DNA of 64,000 bases from Locusta migratoria (taxonomy: Eukaryota > Arthropoda > Insecta > Orthoptera > Acrididae), in NCBI GenBank assembly GCA_026315105.1, contig CM048747.1:280803654-280867653 (forward strand), in the 5' to 3' direction. Position numbers and translations under genes: made by a program. Positions 42,907-54,787 of this stretch are shown in pieces (position 1 is the stretch's first letter; each line of letters opens with the position of its first letter). Below the pieces are notes generated by a model. That model worked only from the letters and a program-made list of their open reading frames with translations. It was not told the origin of the DNA and made no database searches.

Positions 42907-43806
42907 ACTGGGTATTAAAATTGCTACATCAAGAAGAAATGCAGATGACAAACTGATATTCATTGGACAAATATATTATACTAGAACTGACATCTGATTA
43001 CATTTACACGCAATTTGGGTGCGTAGATCCTTAGAAATCAGTACCCAGAACAACTACCTCTGGCCGTAATAACGGCCTTGATACGCCTGGGCATTGAGTC
43101 AAACGGAGCTTAGATGGCGTGTACAGATACAGAGTTCCATGCAGCTTCAACACGATACCACAGTTCTTCAAGAGTAGTGACTGGCGTATTGTGACGAGTC
43201 AGTTGCTCGGTCGCCATTGACCTGACGTTTTCAGTTGGTAAGGGATCTGGAGAATGTGCTGGCCAGGGCAGCAGTCGAACATTTTCCGTATCCAGAAAGG
43301 CCCGTACAGGACCTGCGACATGCGCTCGTGCATTATCCTACTGAAATGTAGGGTTTCGTAGGGATCGAATGAAAGGTAGAGTCACGGGTTGTAACACATC
43401 TGAAATGTAACGGCCGCTGTTCAAAGTGCCGTCGATGCGAACAAGAGGTGATCGAGACGTGTAACTAATGGCACCCCATACCATCACGCCGGGCGATACG
43501 CCACTATGGCGATGACGAATACACGCTTCCAATGTGCGTTCACTACAATGTCGCCAAACACGAATGCGACTATCATGTTGCTGTAAACAGGACCTGGATT
43601 CATCCGAAAAAATGACGTTTTGCCATTCGTGCACCCAGGTTGGTCGGTGCGTACACCATCGCAGGCGCATCTGTCTGTGATGCAGCGTCTAGGTATCTGC
43701 AGCCATGGTCTCCGAGCTCATAGTCCATCTGTTGACTCAGGGAACGAGACGGGGCTGCACGATCCGTTACAGCCATGCGGATAAAATGCCTGTCATCTCG
43801 ACTGCT
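42907..43806 (-). pseudogene. Tc1-type transposase copy, 5'-truncated
   Basis: The minus-strand frame shows RLRWCTHRPTWVHEWQNVIF, SDESRSCLQQHDS (first Asp), VMVWGAISYTSRSPLV, IRSLRNPTFQ, a stop, then DNARAHVAGPV (second Asp) and PWPAHSPDPLPTENV (Glu) to a stop near 43047. The 3' terminal repeat at 42915-42930 (TATTAAAATTGCTAC) remains. The 5' end is lost at about 43806, where SINE family 2 tail sequence begins. Confidence 0.85.
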
Positions 43807-43812
43807 ACTGGC

Positions 43813-43930
43813 TACTGACCAATCGCAGTTGATGCCATATATTCTGTGAATATGAAGAAATAACAACTGCAGGATCACAAGTGAGTCTATTATTTGGAAC
43901 AGACGCCACATGTATATATATATATATATG
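43813..43930 (+). mobile_element. SINE family 2 tail fragment with TA repeat
   Basis: CCAATCGCAGTTGATGCCAT, ATTCTGTGAATATG and GACGCCACATGTATATATA match the tail of the copy at 44068-44278. Its tRNA head is absent. Confidence 0.65.
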
Positions 43931-44067
43931 TAATATGCCGGTGTCGGACAATGATCCTTTCGTTAGTGGGAAGGGGTGGGCATGTTTGTGGCCCTTACTC
44001 GTACGGGAATTAGTTTTATAACTACGAGTTTGAGTACTGTGGGCAGGGTGAAGCTGGGACTTTGTAT

Positions 44068-44278
44068 CTGACGGGAGGCGTGCTTGCAGGTGCGATGATC
44101 ACTGTGTCCCCAGTGGTGTAGGGGTCAGCGCAACTGCCTAGAAAGCATGAGACCCGGGTTCGAATCCCGACTGGGTACACATTTTCACCTTTGCTCAATC
44201 GCAGTGAATATGAAAGAATAACGCCTGAAGCGTCAGAAGTGACGGCTATTCTTTGGAAGAGACGCCACATGTATATAT
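44068..44278 (+). mobile_element. tRNA-derived SINE (family 2), most complete copy
   Basis: 5' extension CTGACGGGAGGCGTGCTTGC, head CCCCAGTGGTGTAGGGGTCA, B box GGTTCGAATCC, 3' body TTTGCTCAATCGCAG and a tail ending GACGCCACATGTATATATA. The anticodon-like loop is CTAGAAA, which would be AGA, but the stem is mismatched and no variable arm is present. Confidence 0.8.
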
Positions 44279-45004
44279 AAAAATAAAACAGTTTCTCTGT
44301 GGACGAAGATTCACTTCAAACGAAGAACTAATAGCCGGAGTTTACAACTATTTTGCAGGCTAGGAGGAATCTCATTTTCATGGGATCAAAGCACTGGAAT
44401 ATCGCTGGACCACGTGCATTAATCTACTATGAAAAATGTAATAAAAAGTTTCAGTGATGTAAGTATTTTTTTTCTATTCCCCGCAGAGAACTCTTCAAAC
44501 CACGCTCGTAACTACGTCGGTGCGTGACGGAGGTTTAAGGTTAAGACCGCAAAAAACGTGCTGGCAGTTAAAATACACAGAACAATGAAAGCCGTGTACA
44601 GTGACGACTATATCGACAGCGGGAATGTGCCACGTTGGGTTGTTAGTGCTCGTAACGGAGGAAACTGGTGTTAATGTCTGTGACGGAACTCAGAGTGGCT
44701 GACTAGCTATCGGGTTGATGAAATTCATTTCCGTGTCTGCATTGTATTGTTTAGGAGTTGACCAGGAAGAGGCATGTAAGCGAGTGGCTTGGATCTTGGT
44801 CAGTTCCATATCCACAAGTGACGTATGCGTTCGCTGGAAGTATTCTCCATTTCTGCTGATTGGTCTTGCTGTTAATTTACCCCCATACAGGGTATGGCAG
44901 ATTTGCGCCAGAATCTAATTCTTCCATCGGATCATGTTTGTGGCCAGTGACCTGCATCTGTTATAAACGAATTTTCTCTTGTGCTTCCTCCAGTGGTAGA
45001 GTTT
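44279..45004. other. Intergenic interval without recognised elements
   Basis: No repeat or coding motif recognised. Confidence 0.35.
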
Positions 45005-45880
45005 CAGAAAAGCGGAGAAGTTGGTCATACAGAGAAGGGACAACAGGAGATTAACAGAGAGAAGGAGACGGGAGAGGGGTTATGCAGAAATCGCCAGAGA
45101 CGGACGAGGGGAACAGAGATACAGAGGAAAGACCAAATGGAGTTGTACTGCGAGGTTGGGGTGAAGGTCAGAAAGGGCAAAGAGAGTGATTTTTTGTTGA
45201 GAGGGGGGGAGAAGAGGTGGCAAAAGAGGGGGAGAAAGGGATGGAAAGAGGGAGAGGCCACAAGAATATGGGCAAATAAGAGGAGGAGGGGGAGATGGAA
45301 TGAGAGATGGATACAAAAGGGATGATGTACAGACATAGATTAGGGTGTAGGGGACGGGCATATAGAGAGGGGGAGAGGAGATGGACAGATAGAGGGAAAG
45401 GAAGAGATCGTTTCATATAAAAGAGGGTCACGTGGAACAGAGAGGCAGAGAGGAGGAGGAAATGGGAAGAGTAGGTAGGACGAGACATGTGAGGACGAGA
45501 TGGACAGGGAGAGAAGCGGGTGTTGGCACGAGAAAGAGGGGAGGAGAAGACTGTCAGATAGAGTGGGGAGAAGGAGATGCAGAGACAGAGCAGGGAGGGA
45601 GGGGGCCAAAGAAGGGATTGAAAAGAGCGATGGGAGAGATAGACAGGAGGGGCGAGGATCAGATAGTCATAGATAAATGGAGGATGAGACGGATAAAGAG
45701 GTGGGGAAGCTTGTAGAACACATCCGTGAGTTACACGTGCAGATGGACATAGAGGGAGGAGGGAGATGGAGGGTGAGAAAGGGGGAAGCATAATGTTGAC
45801 AGAGAAAATGGGAGGAGATGGAAAAGAGTGGCGCCAGGAATGGTCATAGAGAAACGGGAGGAAGAGGTGGAAACAGAGAA
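45005..45880. repeat. Polypurine (GA-rich) block, about 0.9 kb
   Basis: The + strand is dominated by G and A with few pyrimidines for nearly 900 bases. Loose units around GAGATGGACA(G/T)A(G/T)AG recur (for example 45378, 45499 and 45743), so it seems to be an old minisatellite. The long open frames on either strand (Arg/Glu/Gly-rich or Ser/Pro/Leu-rich) are composition artefacts. Confidence 0.85.
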
Positions 45881-46572
45881 AGTGTGTAGTAGGAAATGTG
45901 TGCAGTACATGTGACACAATTAGAATCCTTTGTTGAACATAGTTCAGGATATATGATGTAATTATGCGATAGAGAACTTTACGTCGCTAGCTAAAGGCTT
46001 GGCTCAACAAAGAAATATTGTTAATAGTCAAGATCTGAATTAACGAAATATTACAAATCATTTGCACTGAAATTAATGCTTTTGTTTCTTTGCATACTGC
46101 ACTTATAACTGTATATATTAAGCATATTTCTTTGTTTCACTGTTTCATAATTGCTAAGCTGTATTCATGAATATATGAAGATGAAACCCTTTCCGAATTT
46201 TATTTTCGTTTCTAACTTCTCCGGCTGGAGAAATATATACCTGGGTCATGACGGGTTCCGCTGATAGTTTATTTATAATATTTTGTGCGAAATGTCAAAG
46301 ATTGTATGCTAAATTTTAGTAATCTTATAAAAGCAGTTGGGCAGTGCACTCAAGGGCAGTTGTGTGGAGTCTGGTGTGTGATACTGTCGTGTGGCGAAAT
46401 ACAGTTGTTATGGTTAAAGTGCAAAGAGGCTTGTAAGAAGGCTGATTGCTATTTATGGCAAGATGGCAATGTCATGGATGATTGTTGTTATTGACTGCAG
46501 AAGTATACCTAATAGGTTTATAGCTCGTGGGGTATATCTTGAAATTGCAGACAGGTTGAGTTTATCAGAAAA
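45881..46572. other. Intergenic interval without recognised elements
   Basis: AT-rich; nothing recognised. Confidence 0.35.
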
Positions 46573-46583
46573 CTCGGAGAAGT

Positions 46584-46782
46584 TCAAATGTTCAAATGTT
46601 TGTATAGCTTATGGGACTGAACTATTGGGTCATCAGTCCCTAAACTTAAAACCTACTAACGAACTAGCTAACACTAAGGACGGCACAAATATCCATGCCC
46701 CAGGGGGGATTCGAACCCCCGACCGTAGTGGCCGTGCAGACCGTGACTGGCGCGCCTCAGTCCCCTCGGCCACCGCGGCCGG
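46584..46782 (-). mobile_element. tRNA-derived SINE (family 1), minus strand
   Basis: The minus-strand head GCCGGCCGCGGTGGCCGAGG and B box GGTTCGAATCC are intact, with the full body and a (TTTGAACA)2 end. The perfect 11-bp target duplication CTCGGAGAAGT lies at 46573-46583 and 46783-46793. Confidence 0.95.
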
Positions 46783-46793
46783 CTCGGAGAAGT

Positions 46794-49700
46794 GATCCTA
46801 ATGGAATTGGAGTGAGTCTGACTGATATAATGGGCAATGCCCATGGTACGCAAAAGTGGCATTTAAAGTAACTACCCGGAAGATTGGACACTCACAGAAA
46901 TAATATTCTTGAATGATATATAAAGTGATCCATTACCTTCAGGACCACACAACTACAGCAAATTAAAGTGTTCTTTCAGTATGGATTCTGTATAATCATT
47001 CCAGAGTAGAGACCTTAGAGAGTATGATTGGTTCCTTGGTAGTTCCGAATGACAGAGATTCAGTTATAAAATAAAAAACAATTTCTATTGAATACTGGTT
47101 CCAAAATCAACATCAGGTATCATTAGTAGTTCATCAATGATATAAAAATCTGCAGAAAGCATGTATCAGTCTTCTTTTTCTTTCGCCTTTTTCTCGCTTG
47201 CTCGGGGTTAGCGTGGCTACTACGGATTTCGCGTGGAGAGTAAATATGTGAACCCCAAATGTCTGCGTATAGTGTTCTACATGTGAAAGTGTGCGAAAGT
47301 TTTTCTAAATTATTGCGAAGCGTGTAACTGGGATGGAATTTGGGTACCAGCCCAGTATTAATCTAGTGGGATGTTGGAAACCGCCTAAAAATCATATCCA
47401 GGTTGGTCGGTAGACCGATCCGCTGCGCGGGGCGGATTCAAACTGAAGTCGGAATACCATCATGTCCCCAAAAGCGGCGTATTAAACCTGTAGCTCTCAC
47501 AATGAAAATAGGCATTTCTCTTTGTACAGAATCTGGATATAGTTGCTACTTTACTACGAAAAAGAAACTCGTTTCTTTAATACTTCTTCACTCCAGAATA
47601 TAAAGTCCAACTGAATTCTGAGTGGAATAACAAATCAACTTGTCTACAGAAATTTAGTTCAAGGAATATTATGAGTGAATATTATTGTTCCACGCTACGA
47701 CATACAGATGTGCAGAGGCGTCTTTGACTAAATGAACAAAAAACAAGGGTACACCTTCGTAAGAATTCTATCAGTTCAAGATTCACTTTTGTACTTTTAT
47801 TGATTTCAAATACATAAACTTCTTTTCTCATGGTACATTTCCATGTTAACAACTGCTATTACATATCAACATAGTCAACAACTATGAATCTACCTTGAGC
47901 AAACACGATTTTTTAAATTATTATTACTTTTTATTTACCAAAACATGTTTCGGAGACGTTTCTCTATCATCAGTGGTTTTATTTTTTATTGTTGCATCTG
48001 TTAATGACACATAAAGAGTTTTAACATTACAATATGTGACAATAATTGAGGCTAACCTACTTACATTAAACATGTATTTATAGATATTATAGAAACTATA
48101 ACATACACCTTAAAGCCACATTTTGTTTTGTTATTGGTGTCTGATATTTGCAGATTAGTTTTCATTGGGATCCAATACGTCATCTGCAATTAATAATGGT
48201 TTTTAAGGTTTTGTAACATGCCAGTAAGCTAAAAACATCGAGACCTAACCCGAACATGTAGCTTTTACAACTCGTTTAAAAAAAGTAAATCTCGGATATA
48301 TTTATTGTGGGTAGGTTTTTATGATCCACTATGGGGGTGGAAGTTATTTGAAGATTTAAGTGTACTTACTTTTTGTGGTTTCCTTAATTCATGTTATGAT
48401 GAGTTTGTAGTACTTTGTTTCTTGATGTGCTGTTTCACAGCGTAAGATTAACTGTTTATGTGATTTTCATTTGTTCAGCCATATTGTTTGTGTGCTCTGT
48501 GTGGGAATTACTAATATTGTAATTACATTAGGCTATAAATGTGGTTCGGTTTTGATTATTGGTTTACATGTGTGTTGTAACGATACATAATGAAATTAAT
48601 ATTTTTTTTTTATCAATCAGCGACGCTTGTCGCTGTGTTTCCCTCCTTCTTGAAATATTTTATCCATGGAAAGGTTTTGTCGCTCGTCTTTGGTTTCCTC
48701 CGGCGTGTCGAGAGGACGGAACCGCGATCATTCACTCTTTTGTTTGAGCTTATTAACTGTGGACATGTACGCAGACTGCTTTGTGATGTAAGTGTGAGTG
48801 CTGTTAAATTTTACTTTAAAAATATACCCTCTTTTCTGAAGAGCCATATCTCCACCCTGTTTTCATTTAATAATGTCCCACCCTTCCTTAATTATTCATT
48901 TTCCTTGACATTTTCAGCTCCTCCATATTACGTCGTAACATTATGTTCAGACGCCATCACTTTCGCTTCGTGTATTGCCTTGATTAAATCCCTGTCAGTT
49001 ACTTTAAATCATTACCTTTCTTCCTTGTAGAACCTGCATTCGTATAAACAGTTTCGGGAAGTCCTATAGATTTTTTTTGTTTGTTATTGCGTAATCAAAA
49101 TTTTAGTACACAGTCCGTCAACAACGATTTACGAGGCGAACAGTCTGAACATTATTTTACTGTGGAAAGTATCATAAAGTTTATCTAAATCGTTCAACAG
49201 CTTAACAGTTTCAGCTGCTGTGATTAACATTTCCAGAAAGAAGCTACAATGGGTACTTTCCGTAAGTTTTCTCTGTAACGTTATGTTTGCGTGTTGCCTC
49301 AACCCTAATCTGTATTCCGCCATTTCATCTATTCAATCATTTCGTGTATTAATTTCATTCACCCTTGTCAAAAGTATTTAATCAGATTTTTTTAAACCGA
49401 TTTTTCTGTGATAGAAATTAAAAAAAAAATCCTGAATCTTTTAATCGCAGAGACTAACATTAATGCGTACAGGCAACAACACAAAAGTAATGTTACAGTG
49501 GTTTGTGTTTTTTTATGTTTCTTGATTTTCTGACAGTTCTTTTAAGGCTGAAAAGAAAGTATTATTGCACATTACTGTTTATTCATTCATGGTTTCTTTT
49601 CCTTCCGTTATGGCTTTTTGTATGTGGTCGGGTGAAAGGGGGAGGGGGTACGGATGAAATCTACGTGTGTTTCAAGCAGAAACTTTAATTGTGAAAATAC

Positions 49701-50208
49701 TTTATTCGAGACATGTCTACAACCGAAAATGTGAAACTAAATTGGTTTGCAGTGAGAAAAATATAGAAAACATTTCTGCACGTTCCCTGGGTTTCTGGGC
49801 ACCTCCTTTGCCTCGTTAGCACTGCCAGCTGCAGGCCCATTACAGCTGCTGTAACGGCGCGCTGTTCTCTGCTAACAAGGGCACTGAGTCTGCCGGCAGG
49901 AGGGCAGGGGGTCGCGTCAGGGGATAGCAGGTGATTCAGGTTATGTTATTTCAGAGGCAGCTGGAAGGATGAAGCAGTGACGCAATGTACGTCTAGAAAT
50001 AGATCCGTTTCACTGGACTCACAAATGACTTCATAAGCGGGCAATTTTATAGCAAATATTTCGAGTAGGGGAACCATAAGCATCCATTTTTTTTGAAGGA
50101 TTACTTTTTGCAAGTTATAAACATAACAGTTATCTATTTGTAATATTATGCAAGTATAAAAAATAATTATTCAAAATTGTATGACCTTTTTACTAAACAA
50201 TATAAATG
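46794..50208. other. Long intergenic interval, mostly unassigned
   Basis: No coding motif is recognised in 3.4 kb. ACATGTTTCGGAGACGTTTC with ATCATCAGTGG at about 47943-47976 is the kind of short palindromic word seen near the ends of insect inverted-repeat transposons, but no partner arm was found. A weak hairpin-like GC-rich patch lies at 49800-49920. Confidence 0.3.
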
Positions 50209-50210
50209 TA

Positions 50211-51808
50211 CACCTACTGGCCATTAAAATTGCTACACTACACCAACAAGAGATGCAGATGATAAACGGGTATTCATTGGACAAATATACTAGAACTGAC
50301 ATGTGATTACATTTTCACGCAATTTGGATACATAGATCCTGAGAAATCAGTACCCAGAACAACCACCTATGGCCGTAATAACGGCCTTGATACGCCTGGG
50401 CATTGAGTCAGACAGAGCTTGGATGGCGTGTACAGGTACAGATGCCCATGCAGCTTCAACACGATACCACAGTTCATCAAGAGTAGTGACTGGCGTATTG
50501 TGACGAGCCAGTTTCTCGGCCACCATTGCCCAGACGTTTTCAGTTGGCGAGCGATCTGGAGAATGTGCTGGCCAGGGCCGCCATCGAACATTTTCCGTAT
50601 CCAGAAAGGCCTGTACAGGACCTGCAACATGCGGTTTTGCATTATCCTGCCGAAATGTAGAGTTTTGCAGGGATCGAATGAAGGGTAGAGCCACGGATTG
50701 TAACACATCTGAAATGTAACGGCTACTGTTCAAAGTGCCGCCGCGGTGGAGTAGCAGAGCGGTCTAAAGCACCTCGCTACGGAGCGCGCGGTTGCTCGCC
50801 GTGGAGGTTCGAGTCCTCCCTCGGGCATGGTTGTGTGTGTTTGTCCGTAGGTTAGTTTACCTAGGTTTAAGTAGTTTGTAAGCTACGGACTGATGACCAC
50901 GAAGTTTGGTCCGATAGATTTACAAACATTTGAACATTTTTTGAACATCAAAGTGCCGTCGATGCGAACAAGAGGTGACAGACGTGTAAACAATGGCACC
51001 CCATACCATCATGCTGGGTGATACGCCAGTATGGCGATGACGAATATACGCTTACAATGTGCGTTCACCGCGATGTCGCCATCATGATGCTGTAAACAGA
51101 AGTCATCCGAAAAAATGATCTTTTGCCATTGGTGCACCCAGGTTGGTCGTTGCGTACACCATCGCAGGCGCTCCTGTCTGTGATGCAGCGTCAAGGGTAA
51201 CCGCAGGCATGGTCTCCGAGCTGATAGTCCATGCTGCTGCAAACGTCGTCGAACTGTTCGTGCAGATGGTTGTTGTCTTGTAAACGTCCCCATCTGTTGA
51301 CTCAGAGATCGAGACGTGGCTGCACGATCCATTGCAGCCATGGGGATAAGATGCCTGTTATCCCGATTGCTAGGGATACGAGGCAGTTGGGATCCAGCAC
51401 GGTGTTCCGTATTGTCCTCCTGAACCCACCGATTCAATATTCTGCTAACAGTCATTGGATTGCGACCAACGCGAACAGCAATGCCGCGATACGATAAACC
51501 GCAATCGCGATAGGCTAAATCCGACCTTTATCAGACTCGGAAACGTGATGGTACGCATTTCTCCTCCTTACACGAGGCATCACAACAACGTTTCACCTGA
51601 CAACGCCGGTCAACTTCTGTTTGTGTATGAGAAATCGGTTGGAAACTTTCCTCATGTCAGCAAGGAGTAGGTGTCGCCACCGGCGCCAACCTTGTGTGAT
51701 TGCTCTGAAAAGCTAATCATTTGCATATCACATTTTTTTTCTGTCGGCTAAATTTCGCGCTTGTTGCACGTCTTCTTCGTGGTGTAGCAATTTCAATGGC
51801 GAGGTGTG
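50211..51808 (-). mobile_element. Tc1-type transposon with both ends, SINE inside
   Basis: TA at 50209-50210 and 51809-51810 flanks inverted ends (CTGGCCATTAAAATTGCTAC; complement CGCCATTGAAATTGCTACAC). The minus-strand transposase shows a helix-turn-helix N-terminus (SRILNRWVQEDNTEHRAGSQ, SARTVRRRLQQHGL), IIFSDD (first Asp), DNAKPHVAGPV (second Asp) and PWPAHSPDRSPTENVW (Glu), a DD34E pattern. It is interrupted by the SINE at 50741-50948 and by frameshifts, including one near 51100. Confidence 0.92.
50741..50948 (+). mobile_element. tRNA-derived SINE (family 1) inside the Tc1 element
   Basis: The head CCGCGGTGGAGTAGCAGAGC, B box GGTTCGAGTCC, and body CTCGGGCATGGTTGTGTGTG are clear. The perfect 10-bp target duplication CAAAGTGCCG lies at 50731-50740 and 50949-50958. 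It is closest in sequence to the copy at 9557-9760. Confidence 0.95.
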
Positions 51809-51810
51809 TA

Positions 51811-54605
51811 TTTGTGAATTTGTTTTAAATATTAATCGAAATTGCAAAAACCATTGCAACTGTTAGGAAGACGAGTAGTACTCTCATCTCTGCAATAATA
51901 ATAATATATATAAAAAATATAATTGGTTTTTCTCAGACAGCGGTGTGCTGTTTCACTTCTTTTCTTCCTTTCTAGCCATTGATGAGGCTGGTTGCCCTAT
52001 GGAAGTGTATATTTTATAATGAATCCGCATTCTTTAAATTTCATACTTGCATTCCTCTATTTTATTTACTTTGATCATTCTATTATCTAGATCAAATTTC
52101 ATTAATATGTGTTTTACAGATTTGTTGTAAGGAAATGAGTTAATGCAAGTTAGGCTCGATCATTGCAGGACGGATGAAATCAGCATGTGTGTCTGATTTC
52201 AATTCATGTCCCAATAAAGGCCCCGAGGTATTGTGTCTAATTTATTGTTTCCGTGAATGGAATAAATAAAATTTATCTTTTTCTTAGTACGAAATTTGCC
52301 TCCAATAATTAAGGTCATGCACTTGCATGATAGACGTTTATTTTCGTGGTGCAGAATATAGGTAAAACTTGAAATTTCATAAACGATTTTTTTGACCCAG
52401 GAAAAATTATCTCCTGCTGCTTCTCCTTATTGGAATATTACTTCGTGGAATAATTTGCAGTCTAAACATTTATTATAAGTTCTGGCTTGGGACTTGCCTT
52501 CCACTTTTCAAAATAATTTGCATAATTTACAAAATCATTTAAATTTTTACTGAAAATTCTACATTAACCAGAAGTAATATTTCACTACTCATTGGAGAGG
52601 TATTCAAAACTATTTCAATAGACATATAGACAGTACGAAGGTTGCTAATCTGCCCAGTGATCGTTTCTGTAAAAATAAAGAAGAAAATTAGTTAAAGCTG
52701 AAGGATGACAGTACAAGGCAGGTTTAGGCATCTCATAGGACGTTCACTTTCCAATGTCAGCAAAATATTATACTGGAAAATTTAAAATGAATACACATTT
52801 ACTTCTCACTTTCATAACCTTCTGAAATCTATTAGATGAAGGACGTGCTGCTATTAAAAGTAGGTTGTAGAGTACTTCTATGTATTAAGATATAATGAGT
52901 GCTTACCATAATATAAAATATTCACTTTTTCTTAATGTTGCTAGATAATACCGTGTTTCCGTGTCTTAAACGGTCCATAAAAATTAGAACTGTACGTTTT
53001 GAAACATTACTGAAATTAAGAATATTAAAACTTATTTTTAGTCGTAATACATCGCTGAATATGTAGGTAGCAAACTTTGAATGTGTTGTTCGCGGACGTT
53101 AATGAATTGTAAATTTCGGAAGATTCACCTAGTCACACAATAACGTAAGTGGTGTAAAAAGTATACGTAGATGAACGTACGGAGCTAAAGAATGCCGTAC
53201 ATTTAACAAAAGTGAATAACTTAAAAATAAATAGAAGAGTCCATAGCTGTGGCGAAAAGTGAATGTAAACGATTCAGTTTATGCAGTATTTTACTTGTGG
53301 TGGATAAAATAGAATAATAAGAAATACTAATGGCTTTATATTCCTTCAGATTCTGCAACAGCGTAACTAGTATCTGGTAATCCTCTGTTTCTTAAGCAGA
53401 TAACAGCCAGTATTTGTGGAACTTACGATTTTTAAAGGTTACAATCAATGATTTTCTTTACTAACCATAGAGAAGAATAAGTTCGTAAGATTATCTTACG
53501 GCGTTTTATGTTGTTTATTCTCCTCAGTTGTTCTGTATTCGCTTAGTTTATTCCGATCTAAACAGGACGTCATTGAAGTACATATTTCAATAAATTGAAT
53601 GTAGCTGTAGTTTGTCAGACCGATGTGTTTATATGCAAAATATGAAAACTAGAATTGCGTTCACGAGTTTGGATTAAAAAATAATATCCGCAGCTCGCAC
53701 AATATTTTCTTTTATGTACTGTCGGTGTTGTTGTTGAACGGCATTTCATTCTCGAAGCGCAGAAGCGTTTGGTAATCTGCCAGTCCGGTCGGAATCCATA
53801 ATGTGTACGCTACAATCCTTTAAATGCAAAGTCGAGCTCGCAAACATCCGACACAGAGTTTCGTATTTCCACGCTAAAAGCGCAAAAATACGGATTCTCA
53901 CTTGAGCGAAATAATGAATGGACTGCGATGCAAATAGTACGAGCTTCACTGAATAGGTCAAATGTAGGGCTGGTGGTGGTGGGCGTGTGGGCGTGAAAGA
54001 GGGGAGGGGGGAGGGAAGGGGGCAGAAACGAGGGCGGTGCTTCCATATCGAACGCGTTTTTGTATGGTAGCGATGTGCACTCGGGGCAAAATACGAGACG
54101 CCCACAGCTTTTTGAAATGGTGAATTGCAAATTATTACTGACTGTTACACCCACATTGAACATGTAATATATAGTTACCCGTTAGGAAACAGAAATTGTG
54201 ATAACAACTGAAGTTAATAGTAGCAACAGGCAATTTTAACCAGAATCGTCAATTTCCTTCCACCACAAAAAGAGAAGCAAAGTTGGCCATCTACGAACAT
54301 CCTACATGATGTGCGCTTCTTTGTATTAAGTGATATGAAGGTTGTTAAATGATTTGCAATTTTATGTTATTCACGGCGTTTTGAGCTGCTCATGAATAAA
54401 ACACGCATTTTTACGTCTTTCTCATCATACTGACAGCAACAGTACCTGGGATATTGAAATTAACACCAGTTAATCAGACATCTCTGATTGACTAAAATGA
54501 ATCATTGCTTACATCCCTAGAATTCCGTGAGAAAGCTGAAACACTAAAGTATGAATAGTTGCTAGTATTCTACTTTCTGGTTCCTTTAACAAACCAAAAC
54601 GAGAT
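51811..54605. other. Long intergenic interval, unassigned
   Basis: AT-rich with no coding motif. A GA/TG-rich patch lies at 53963-54035. No element ends were recognised. Confidence 0.3.
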
Positions 54606-54787
54606 GAGTCGCATTGAGGCGCTATGCTACGATGCGCGAGGCCGTTCCCCGTCGGTGGTTCAAGTGCCCCCTCGGGCATGGATGTTTGTGCCATCTTTAG
54701 TGTAGGCTGTTCACAAGTAGTTTGTAAGTTTATGGACTGATGACCCCGCAGTTAAGTACCATAAGCTTTACAAACATTTGAACATTT
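54606..54787 (+). mobile_element. tRNA-derived SINE (family 1), head degraded
   Basis: The body CTCGGGCATGGATGTTTGTG, GTAGTTTGTAAGTTTATGG, GACTGATGACCCCGCAG and ACAAACATTTGAACA is clear. The B box is altered (GGTTCAAGTGCC) and the A box is lost. No target duplication was found. Confidence 0.75.

Noticed and set aside
44100..44180. A functional tRNA gene in SINE family 2
   Set aside because: Mismatched anticodon stem, and the same unit occurs three times in the window with a shared non-tRNA body.
45025..45917. Long Ser/Pro/Leu-rich protein on the minus strand opposite the GA-rich block
   Set aside because: Open frames follow from the pyrimidine-only composition; there are no domains and several frames are open at once.
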